Shown one piece after another: positions 16,639 through 23,164 of a stretch of 35,224 nt of DNA (positions are counted from its first letter, which is position 1; the number at the start of each line of letters is the position of its first letter). The stretch is from an uncultured Syntrophomonadaceae bacterium (lineage in GTDB: Bacteria; Bacillota; Syntrophomonadia; Syntrophomonadales; Syntrophomonadaceae), in contig CALXSZ010000021.1 of assembly GCA_944391275.1 (NCBI GenBank), positions 1 to 35,224 of the forward strand, in the 5' to 3' direction. The notes under the pieces are model-generated. The model did not search any database and was not told where the DNA came from. It saw only the letters and a program-made list of their open reading frames with translations. Position numbers and translations under genes: made by a program.

Positions 16639-16908
16639 TTAACCTAACGTTTCGGCTTTCTTCACAATTTCCATCAGGGTGAATCGTTTGTCCTTGCTCA
16701 AAGGTCTCGTTTCTATAATTTTAACGACGTCGCCGACTTTGGCCTCGTTATGTTCATCATGAACTTTGTATTTTTTACTGGTTTTAATAATTTTTTTATA
16801 CAACGGATGCTGTTTCACGGTCTCAATTTTGACAGTGATGGTCTTTTCCATTTTGTCACTGGTAACCGTGCCAATCCGAATTTTCCTGTTCACCTGGTTT
16901 TCAGCCAC
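16639..16908 (-). CDS. rpsQ: 30S ribosomal protein S17
   Basis: S17 is a primary binder of the 16S 5' domain. The 89-aa OB-fold product has KIRIGTVTSDKMEKTITVKI, then HPLYKKIIKTSKKYKVHDE and IIETRPLSKDKRF. Translation begins at GTG 16908, seven nucleotides after AAAGGAGG. It lies between rpmC and rplN. Confidence 0.97.
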   Translation of the reverse strand: MAENQVNRKIRIGTVTSDKMEKTITVKIETVKQHPLYKKIIKTSKKYKVHDEHNEAKVGDVVKIIETRPLSKDKRFTLMEIVKKAETLG

Positions 16909-16922
16909 CTTGAGGCCTCCTT

Positions 16923-17126
16923 TTAAGCTTGTTCCTTGGCAATTTCGCGCTGACGCAAAACCGTCTTACAACGTGCAATGTTCTTTTTAATTTCTCTTAA
17001 TTTGCCCGGGTTGCTCACCTGGCCTGTAACCATCTGAAAACGAAGATTAAATAATTCTTCCTTAAAGTCTGAAACTTGCTTTAAGATTTCTTCGTCGGTT
17101 AGCTCTCTAATTTTTTCAGCTGTCAC
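16923..17126 (-). CDS. rpmC: 50S ribosomal protein L29
   Basis: L29 is a two-helix protein at the tunnel exit, part of the docking site for SRP and trigger factor. With the start placed at GTG 17126 the product is 67 aa, starting MTAEKIRELTDEEI and containing LFNLRFQMVTGQ, the family core. GTG codons at 17138 and 17135 are in frame and would add four or three residues; the shorter form fits family length and has GGTGG eight nucleotides upstream. Either way the gene overlaps the rplP 3' end. Confidence 0.9.
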   Translation of the reverse strand: MTAEKIRELTDEEILKQVSDFKEELFNLRFQMVTGQVSNPGKLREIKKNIARCKTVLRQREIAKEQA

Positions 17127-17550
17127 TAACCTCACCACCCATTTCTTCTCTTTTTATAAACTTGCACTTTACCGGCAATTTATGCGACGCCAAGCGCATG
17201 GCTTCTTTTGCAACTTCTTCATTTACGCCGGATAATTCGAACATGACCCGGCCGGGTTTTACAACCGCAACCCATTGTTCCGGCGTACCTTTTCCTTTCC
17301 CCATACGGGTTTCAGCAGGTTTTGCCGTAATCGGGCGATCAGGGAAAATTTTGATCCATAATTTCCCGCCTCTTTTAATGTAACGGTTAATCGCAATACG
17401 CGCGGCTTCAATTTGTCGGTTCGTCACCCAAGCGGCGCTTTGCGCTTGTAAACCAAATTCGCCGTAAGCCACTTTGTTTCCTTTATGTGCAGCACCCTTC
17501 AAACTCGGACGATGCTGTTTTCTGTATTTGACTCTCTTAGGGGTAAGCAT
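17116..17550 (-). CDS. rplP: 50S ribosomal protein L16
   Basis: L16 organises the A-site and L7/L12 region of the 50S subunit. The 144-aa product starts MLTPKRVKYRKQHRPSLKG, with ARIAINRYIKRGGKLWIKIF and TRMGKGKGTPEQWVAVVKPG in the middle. The start ATG shares one base with the rpsC stop (TAATG). Its own end overlaps the rpmC start, so rpsC, rplP and rpmC look translationally coupled. Confidence 0.97.
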   Translation of the reverse strand: MLTPKRVKYRKQHRPSLKGAAHKGNKVAYGEFGLQAQSAAWVTNRQIEAARIAINRYIKRGGKLWIKIFPDRPITAKPAETRMGKGKGTPEQWVAVVKPGRVMFELSGVNEEVAKEAMRLASHKLPVKCKFIKREEMGGEVSDS

Positions 17551-18224
17551 TACTGTACTGCCTCCTCCGCAATTTTCTGATCAGGGCGTTTTTTCGGTTC
17601 CGGTAAAACCTCGCCACGGTTAATCCATACTTTAATTCCTAGTTTTCCATACGTGGTGTTTGCTTCTGCAAACCCATAATCCACATCGGCTCGCAGCGTG
17701 TGCAACGGAACTTTTCCGTCAGATTGCCACTCGGCACGGGCAATTTCCGCTCCACCCAAACGACCGGATACAGCGACTTTAATTCCCACAGCGCCCATTT
17801 TCATCGACCGTTGAATAGCTTGCTTAATCGCTCTGCGGTAAGAAGCCCTCTTTTCCAACTGTTGGGCAATGCCTTCGGCAACAATCTGCGCATCCAATTC
17901 CGGTTTTTTGATCTCTTGGATATTAATATTCACGGTTTTTCCCGTCATTTTTGTTAATTCCGCTTTGATTTTTTCGACTTCTGCTCCGCCCCGGCCGATG
18001 ACAATCCCCGGTTTGGCGGTGTGAATGGTCACGCGTAAGCGATTGGCCGTGCGCTGAATTTCTACCCGGGAAATGCCCGCTGCGTAGAATTGATCTTTTA
18101 CATAATGTCTAACTTTATAATCTTCAAAAATTAGATCGGTATAATTCCGATCGGCGTACCAATTCGAATCCCACGTTTTGATGACGCCAATACGAAATCC
18201 TTTCGGATGAACCTTCTGTCCCAC
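17550..18224 (-). CDS. rpsC: 30S ribosomal protein S3
   Basis: S3 lines the mRNA entry tunnel. The 224-aa product starts MGQKVHPKGFRIGVIKTWDS and carries a type-2 KH domain with VIGRGGAEVEKI (GxxG loop). The C-terminal domain has GRLGGAEIARAEW and ends with a short basic tail. It starts at GTG 18224, overlapping the rplV stop by one base (TAGTG) with GGAGG inside the end of rplV. Confidence 0.97.
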   Translation of the reverse strand: MGQKVHPKGFRIGVIKTWDSNWYADRNYTDLIFEDYKVRHYVKDQFYAAGISRVEIQRTANRLRVTIHTAKPGIVIGRGGAEVEKIKAELTKMTGKTVNINIQEIKKPELDAQIVAEGIAQQLEKRASYRRAIKQAIQRSMKMGAVGIKVAVSGRLGGAEIARAEWQSDGKVPLHTLRADVDYGFAEANTTYGKLGIKVWINRGEVLPEPKKRPDQKIAEEAVQ

Positions 18225-18565
18225 TATTTAACCTCCCTTTCCTTCAGAACCACCGAAATATGACTCGTGCGATGTTTTTTAATATCCGCTCTCCCGTGTG
18301 CTCTGGGGTTTAATCTTTTAAAGGAAGGCCCTTCATCCACCCTAATTTCAGATACATAGAGCTTTTCTACATTCATATCAAAATTCGTTTCCGCATTGGC
18401 TGCCGCTGATTTGATCAATTTAAACAGCCAAGGGGAAGTTTTTTTCGTGGAATATCTTAAAATGCCATAGGCTTCTTTCAGGTCTTTGCCTCTTACCAAA
18501 TCTGCTACCTGACGAGCCTTCATAGGAGATACTCTTAAATAGCGAACGCTCGCTTTTGATTCCAT
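18224..18565 (-). CDS. rplV: 50S ribosomal protein L22
   Basis: L22 extends a hairpin into the exit tunnel near the macrolide site. The 113-aa product has KASVRYLRVSPMKARQVADL at its start and FKRLNPRAHGRADI in the tunnel hairpin, with no deletion or duplication there. ATG 18565 follows AAGGAGGAGG. It lies between rpsS and rpsC. Confidence 0.97.
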   Translation of the reverse strand: MESKASVRYLRVSPMKARQVADLVRGKDLKEAYGILRYSTKKTSPWLFKLIKSAAANAETNFDMNVEKLYVSEIRVDEGPSFKRLNPRAHGRADIKKHRTSHISVVLKEREVK

Positions 18566-18582
18566 GGTTTCCTCCTCCTTCT

Positions 18583-18864
18583 TTAGCCTCTGCCAGATTT
18601 TTCAGATTTGCCTGCATGGCCTCGATATGTTCTGGTCGGTGCAAACTCGCCTAATTTCAGTCCCACCATTTCTTCCGTAATATATACAGGAATATGCTTT
18701 CTTCCGTCATGAACCGCTAATGTATGCCCAACCATTTGAGGCATAATTGTTGAACGGCGCGACCAAGTTTTCAGTACTTGGTGGTCGCCGCTTTCATTCA
18801 TGGCTTCAATTTTTTTCAAAAGTTTTTCCTCACAATAAGGTCCTTTTTTGATTGACCTCGCCAT
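18583..18864 (-). CDS. rpsS: 30S ribosomal protein S19
   Basis: S19 forms head contacts with S13 and the A-site finger. The 93-aa product starts MARSIKKGPYCEEKLLKKIE and has KTWSRRSTIMPQMVGHTLAV and HKPVYI-like sequence (here KHIPVYITEEMVG), then LGEFAPTRTYRGHAG. ATG 18864 follows GGAGG. The spacer to rplB is 56 nt, with nothing notable in it. Confidence 0.97.
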   Translation of the reverse strand: MARSIKKGPYCEEKLLKKIEAMNESGDHQVLKTWSRRSTIMPQMVGHTLAVHDGRKHIPVYITEEMVGLKLGEFAPTRTYRGHAGKSEKSGRG

Positions 18865-18920
18865 TGAAAGACCTCCTCATTTTATTCGCTCAACTGCTTT
18901 TTATATTTCAAGCAGTTTCC

Positions 18921-19751
18921 TTATTTTCCGTTTCTACGTCGAACGATCATACGGTCCGAAGGCTTTTTCCGTCGTGTCTTGCCGCCGATCGCAATTTTAC
19001 CCCATGGAGAAACCGGATATTTTCGTCCAACCGGCGCTCTACCTTCACCGCCGCCATGCGGATGGTCCGGCGGATTCATAACGGATCCCCGAACGGCCGG
19101 ACGAATGCCCAACCAACGACTACGCCCAGCTTTCCCTAAATTGACGTTTTCATATTCCAAATTGCCGACTTGACCAATCGTTGCCCGACAATTCAGGTGA
19201 ACTAAACGGACTTCTCCGGATGGGAGGCGTACATGCGCATAATTTCCTTCCTTGGCCATGAGCTGTGCAACTGCGCCGGCGCTTCTTACCATTTGCCCGC
19301 CCTTTCCGGGTCGCAATTCGATATTGTGGATCAAAGTTCCCACGGGAATATCTTTTAAATACAGCGTATTTCCGGTTTTAATATCCGCTGCGGATCCGGC
19401 TTCTACGACGTCGCCCACTTTCAAGCCATGCGGTGCAACAATATATGCTTTGGCTCCGTCCGCATAGTGCAGCAATGCAATATTGGCGGAACGGTTCGGA
19501 TCGTATTGCAGTGACGCCACCTTAGCCGGAATCCCCTCTTTATTCCGCTTAAAGTCGATCACGCGATATAATCTTTTATGTCCTCCGCCTTGATGTCGGA
19601 CAGTCAAACGGCCTTGCGCATTTCTGCCGGCTTTACTTTTCAAGCTCGTCGTCAAACTCTTTTCCGGCCGATTTTTACTCAATTCGTCCCAAGTCAGAAC
19701 AGTCATTTGTCGTCTGCTCGGGGTGGTTGGCTTAAATTTTTTAATAGCCAT
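18921..19751 (-). CDS. rplB: 50S ribosomal protein L2
   Basis: L2 is needed for subunit association and the peptidyl transferase centre. The 276-aa product starts MAIKKFKPTTPSRRQMTVL and has HKRLYRVIDFKRNKEGIPA and LPSGEVRLVHLNCRATIGQV. The highly conserved MNPPDHPHGGGEGRAPVGRK includes the functional histidine. ATG 19751 follows AGGAGTGATG. It lies between rplW and rpsS. Confidence 0.97.
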   Translation of the reverse strand: MAIKKFKPTTPSRRQMTVLTWDELSKNRPEKSLTTSLKSKAGRNAQGRLTVRHQGGGHKRLYRVIDFKRNKEGIPAKVASLQYDPNRSANIALLHYADGAKAYIVAPHGLKVGDVVEAGSAADIKTGNTLYLKDIPVGTLIHNIELRPGKGGQMVRSAGAVAQLMAKEGNYAHVRLPSGEVRLVHLNCRATIGQVGNLEYENVNLGKAGRSRWLGIRPAVRGSVMNPPDHPHGGGEGRAPVGRKYPVSPWGKIAIGGKTRRKKPSDRMIVRRRNGK

Positions 19752-19784
19752 TTTTCATCACTCCTTATAGCGCTGGAAAAGCCC

Positions 19785-20072
19785 TTACATACTTTCAAAC
19801 AACTGGATCGTCTGACCCGGTTTCAAAGAAACAATCGCTTTTTTCTTATCCGACGTTTTCCCCGTAAAACGACCGACGCGTTTGGGTTTTCCTTTGACAT
19901 GAATCGTGTTTACCTGTAAAACTTCTACATCAAAAATCTTTTCGATCGCATTTTTGATTTCCGTTTTATTGGCGCGGGTGTCTACAAAAAACGTATATTT
20001 GTTGTCTGCCTGCAAATCCATGGATTTTTCGGTAATAACCGGTTTGATAATGATATCTCTGTAATCTTTCAT
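19785..20072 (-). CDS. rplW: 50S ribosomal protein L23
   Basis: L23 forms the chaperone and SRP docking site at the tunnel exit. The 95-aa product starts MKDYRDIIIKPVITEKSM and has YTFFVDTRANKTEIKNAIEK and GKPKRVGRFTGKTSDKKKA, typical of the family. The ATG overlaps the rplD stop by one base (TAATG), with GAGGAGGTG inside the end of rplD. Confidence 0.97.
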   Translation of the reverse strand: MKDYRDIIIKPVITEKSMDLQADNKYTFFVDTRANKTEIKNAIEKIFDVEVLQVNTIHVKGKPKRVGRFTGKTSDKKKAIVSLKPGQTIQLFESM

Positions 20073-20695
20073 TATGCAAACACCTCCTCAATCCGTGTAA
20101 CTGCATCTTGTGTCAGAACCAGTGTCCGGCAGTTTAAAATATCATAAACGCTCATGTAATCTGCTTTTACCGGACGAACCCCCTCAATATTACGAGCCGA
20201 TTTATAGACGTTCTCATTGGTTCCACCCGTTACAAGCAACGCTTTTCCTGTAACATTCAATGCTTTTAAAGCTTCTGCCATCACTTTTGTTTTAGGCGCT
20301 TCTAAATCAAATTGATCCACAACAATCAATCTTTCTTCCAAAACTTTATCCGAAAGAACAGATTTCATGGCTAGTCTTCTCACTTTACGGGGAAGCGTAT
20401 ATTCATATGATCTGGGCTTTGGTCCAAAGACCGTGCCGCCGTGCCGCCAAATCGGGTTTCGCGTACTTCCTACGCGGGCCCGCCCCGTTCCTTTCTGCCG
20501 CCACGGTTTTTTCCCGCCGCCGCTCACCTCTGCACGCGTTTTTGTACAGGCGGTTCCGACTCGTTTATTGGCTAGTTGCATTTTAACGAATTCGTACACT
20601 ACGTCTTCGTTGGGTTCTATGCCAAAAACGCCGTCGTTTAAATCTATATCTCCGATTTGCTCTCCGCGCATATTATATAACGCAACTTTCGGCAT
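20072..20695 (-). CDS. rplD: 50S ribosomal protein L4
   Basis: L4 reaches into the exit tunnel and in some bacteria represses the S10 operon. The 207-aa product starts MPKVALYNMRGEQIGDIDLN and has the tunnel loop KKPWRQKGTGRARVGS with no resistance-type change evident. ATG 20695 is preferred because AAGGAGG sits eight nucleotides upstream. An in-frame start at 20719 would add an unsupported eight-residue leader across that site. It lies between rplC and rplW. Confidence 0.96.
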   Translation of the reverse strand: MPKVALYNMRGEQIGDIDLNDGVFGIEPNEDVVYEFVKMQLANKRVGTACTKTRAEVSGGGKKPWRQKGTGRARVGSTRNPIWRHGGTVFGPKPRSYEYTLPRKVRRLAMKSVLSDKVLEERLIVVDQFDLEAPKTKVMAEALKALNVTGKALLVTGGTNENVYKSARNIEGVRPVKADYMSVYDILNCRTLVLTQDAVTRIEEVFA

Positions 20696-20719
20696 TCTTT
20701 TGTCCTCCTTATCATGCAA

Positions 20720-21355
20720 CTATGCCTTGACGGCATTTTTTATAATAACCAAGCCTTTTTTCGGACCTGGGATTGCACCTTTTATTAAAATAACATTCTT
20801 TTCCGGAATTACTTTAACCACTTTCAGCGACTGAACGGTTACCCGGTCGCCGCCCATATGTCCTGGCATTTTTCTGCCGCGGAAAACCCGCGCCGGCCCC
20901 ATAGCATTCAAAGACCCAGTTCTACGATGGTATTTGGAACCATGCCCCATGGACCCTCTGGAAAAATTATGGCGTTTTACAGCGCCTGCAAAGCCTTTTC
21001 CTTTGGATGTTCCTACTACATCGACCAGCTCACCTTCTGCAAATACATCCACGTTAATTTCCGCGCCCAATTCATATCCAGAGATATCTTGCAAGCGGAA
21101 TTCACGAATATAGCGCAGCGGTTTCACTTGCGCTTTTTTAAAATGTCCCATTTCCGGTTTGGTAGTACGACTTTCTTTTTTTGCGCAAAAACCAACTTGT
21201 ATGGCGTCATATCCATCGGTTTCAACGGTTTTTTTCTGAAGCACTCGATTCGGCTCCGCTTCAACAATCGTTACCGGAATCGCTTTGGCGTCTTCAGAGA
21301 AAATTTGGGTCATTCCCACTTTTTTCCCCATGATCGCTTTCACTAATTTCGACAA
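20720..21355 (-). CDS. rplC: 50S ribosomal protein L3
   Basis: L3 is an assembly initiator that extends to the peptidyl transferase centre. The 211-aa product contains IMGKKVGMTQIFSEDAK near its start, then KGKGFAGAVKRHNFSRG and MGHGSKYHRRTGSLN, then KMPGHMGGDRVT. I place the start at TTG 21355, nine nucleotides after GGAGG. The in-frame ATG at 21331 has no ribosome binding site. It is preceded by an unusually long 162-nt spacer after rpsJ. Confidence 0.94.
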   Translation of the reverse strand: MSKLVKAIMGKKVGMTQIFSEDAKAIPVTIVEAEPNRVLQKKTVETDGYDAIQVGFCAKKESRTTKPEMGHFKKAQVKPLRYIREFRLQDISGYELGAEINVDVFAEGELVDVVGTSKGKGFAGAVKRHNFSRGSMGHGSKYHRRTGSLNAMGPARVFRGRKMPGHMGGDRVTVQSLKVVKVIPEKNVILIKGAIPGPKKGLVIIKNAVKA

Positions 21356-21517
21356 TGTGTTTTCCCTCCTACTCTGAGTTTTTATAAGGATTGGTTGACC
21401 GTGGCAATCAACTTCACTTCTACTTTTACCTGCGGTTATGCCATTTGGACAAAACTTCCACGTATCCTCTGGCGGCGGGCCTCACGAGGGAGAAATTCTC
21501 GTTCTCGCAATTTTGGC
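21356..21517 (-). other. 162-nt non-coding spacer between rpsJ and rplC
   Basis: This is the longest spacer inside the S10-spc-alpha run, where gaps are otherwise under about 65 nt. No reading frame is supported. On the minus strand I see short inverted repeats: ACGAG/CTCGT early, and GTTGA/TCAAC with an overlapping GATTG/CAATC pair just before the rplC ribosome binding site. It could be a leader RNA controlling rplC-rplD. A weak promoter (TATAAA near the end) is not convincing. Confidence 0.4.
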
Positions 21518-21829
21518 TCATAATTTAATCTCTATCTCCACTCCGGATGGTAAATCCAGATGCATAAGAGCATCGATCGCTTTAGGATTGGGATTTAAAA
21601 TATCGATTAAACGTTTGTGCGTACGCATTTCGAATTGTTCTCTGGAATCCTTATTAACATGCGGCGAACGCAGAATCGTGTAAACGCTTTTCTGTGTCGG
21701 CAATGGAATAGGACCGGAAACCTGTACGCCATTTTTCTTGGCCGTTTCAACAATCTTAACAGAAGATTGATCCAGCAATTTGTGGTCAAATGCTTTTAGT
21801 CTAATTCTTACTTTCTGCTGGTTACTCAA
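21518..21829 (-). CDS. rpsJ: 30S ribosomal protein S10 (NusE)
   Basis: S10 is a head protein of the 30S subunit and also acts as NusE in antitermination, linking polymerase to the leading ribosome. The product is 103 aa: MSNQQKVRIRLKAFDHKLLD, then VSGPIPLPTQKSVYTILRSP and HKRLIDILNPNPKAIDAL. I place the start at TTG 21829, ten nucleotides after GGAGG. An upstream in-frame TTG at 21838 lies only one base from the GGAGG. The length fits the family (about 102 aa). Confidence 0.95.
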   Translation of the reverse strand: MSNQQKVRIRLKAFDHKLLDQSSVKIVETAKKNGVQVSGPIPLPTQKSVYTILRSPHVNKDSREQFEMRTHKRLIDILNPNPKAIDALMHLDLPSGVEIEIKL

Positions 21830-21875
21830 TTCCGGCAAACCTCCTTAAAATACAACGATTATTTTTCACGCTTCC

Positions 21876-21922
21876 GGGCGTATAGTATGAACGGACATAC
21901 ACTGCCCGTTTACGATACGCCC
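21876..21922 (-). repeat. Long inverted repeat (stem-loop) between tuf and rpsJ
   Basis: An outer 8-bp stem (21876-21883 with 21915-21922, GGGCGTAT/ATACGCCC) encloses an internal loop and an inner 8-bp stem (21890-21897 with 21903-21910, one G-U pair) with a 5-nt loop. No T-run follows in either direction, so it is not a simple intrinsic terminator. It may be a processing, stability or regulatory element at the str/S10 junction. Confidence 0.8.
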
Positions 21923-21938
21923 AGAATCGGAGAATAAA

Positions 21939-23138
21939 TTAATCAATCTTAGTAACCACGCCAGCGCCAACGGTTCTGCCGCCTTCGCGAATGGCGAAGC
22001 GTAAGCCTTCTTCAATGGCGATTGGGGTAATCAGATCGATGTGCATTTGTACGTTGTCTCCTGGCATCACCATTTCTACGCCTTCCGGTAGTTGGATTAC
22101 GCCGGTTACGTCGGTTGTTCTGAAGTAGAATTGGGGGCGGTATCCTCCGAAGAATGGGGTGTGTCTGCCGCCTTCTTCTTTGGTCAGTACGTATACTTCT
22201 GCGTCAAAGGAGGTCAGGGGTTTGATGCTGCCGGGTTTGGCTAGTACCATGCCTCTTTCGACGTCTTTGCGGTCTACGCCTCTTAGTAGGGTTCCGATGT
22301 TGTCTCCGGCTTCGGCGAAGTCTAGGAGTTTTCTAAACATTTCGACTCCGGTTACGACGTGTTTGCGGATGTCTTCTCTCATGCCTACGACTTCGACTTC
22401 GTCTCCGACTTTTACGATTCCTCTTTCGACTCTGCCTGTGGTGACGGTTCCTCTTCCGGTTATGGTGAATACGTCTTCAATGGGCATGAGGAAGGGTTTG
22501 TCGGTGGCTCGGTTGGGTTCGGGAATGTAGCTGTCTACGGCGTCCATCAGATCCCAGATTCTTCCGCACCATTCGCATTCTCTTTTTCCGCATCCGCATT
22601 CTAGGGCTTTTAAGGCGCTGCCTTTGATGATCGGGATGTCGTCTCCGGGGAATTCGTATTCGTTTAACAGTTCGCGGATTTCCATTTCTACGAGTTCTAA
22701 GAGTTCTTCGTCGTCTACTTGGTCGACTTTGTTCATGAATACGATGATGTAGGGTACTCCGACTTGTCTGGATAGGAGAATGTGTTCCCGGGTTTGGGGC
22801 ATGGGGCCGTCTGCGCTGCTTACGACTAGGATGGATCCATCCATTTGGGCGGCTCCGGTGATCATGTTTTTGATGTAGTCTGCGTGTCCTGGGCAGTCTA
22901 CGTGCGCATAGTGTCGTTTTTCGGTTTCGTATTCGACGTGCGCGGTGTTGATCGTGATTCCTCTGGCTTTTTCTTCGGGGGCTTTGTCGATTTCGTCGTA
23001 TGCGGTGGCTACGGCTCCGCCTACGCTTGACAGGGTTTTGGTGATTGCTGCTGTCAGCGTGGTTTTCCCGTGGTCTACGTGTCCGATGGTTCCGATGTTA
23101 AGGTGTGGTTTTGTTCTTTCAAACTTTGCCTTTGCCAT
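21939..23138 (-). CDS. tuf: Elongation factor Tu
   Basis: EF-Tu delivers aminoacyl-tRNA to the ribosome. The 399-aa protein has all GTPase motifs: GHVDHGKTT (19-27), RGITINTAHVEY, DCPGHADY (81-88) and NKVD (136-139). Domains II and III follow, including GRGTVTTGRVERG. Residues 181-191 hold ECGCGKRECEWCG with Cys181, Cys183, Cys188 and Cys191, an insertion that could bind metal. ATG 23138 has AAAGGTG nine nucleotides upstream; an in-frame GTG at 23150 lies on that site. Between about 22045 and 23110 codon use differs sharply from neighbouring genes (many GTA, AGA, GAC, GCC, AAC and CTA). It lies 26 nt after fusA. Confidence 0.97.
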   Translation of the reverse strand: MAKAKFERTKPHLNIGTIGHVDHGKTTLTAAITKTLSSVGGAVATAYDEIDKAPEEKARGITINTAHVEYETEKRHYAHVDCPGHADYIKNMITGAAQMDGSILVVSSADGPMPQTREHILLSRQVGVPYIIVFMNKVDQVDDEELLELVEMEIRELLNEYEFPGDDIPIIKGSALKALECGCGKRECEWCGRIWDLMDAVDSYIPEPNRATDKPFLMPIEDVFTITGRGTVTTGRVERGIVKVGDEVEVVGMREDIRKHVVTGVEMFRKLLDFAEAGDNIGTLLRGVDRKDVERGMVLAKPGSIKPLTSFDAEVYVLTKEEGGRHTPFFGGYRPQFYFRTTDVTGVIQLPEGVEMVMPGDNVQMHIDLITPIAIEEGLRFAIREGGRTVGAGVVTKID

Positions 23139-23164
23139 TTCTTTCTTCACCTTTCTTTGATTTT

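Noticed and set aside
21390..21440. Promoter between rpsJ and rplC (TTGATT or TTGCCA with TATAAA)
   Set aside because: The possible spacings are 19 or 15 nt with weak boxes, so it is not supported.
21876..21922. Hairpin after tuf as an intrinsic terminator of the str operon
   Set aside because: No T-run follows on either strand, so it is listed as a repeat and possible regulatory structure instead.
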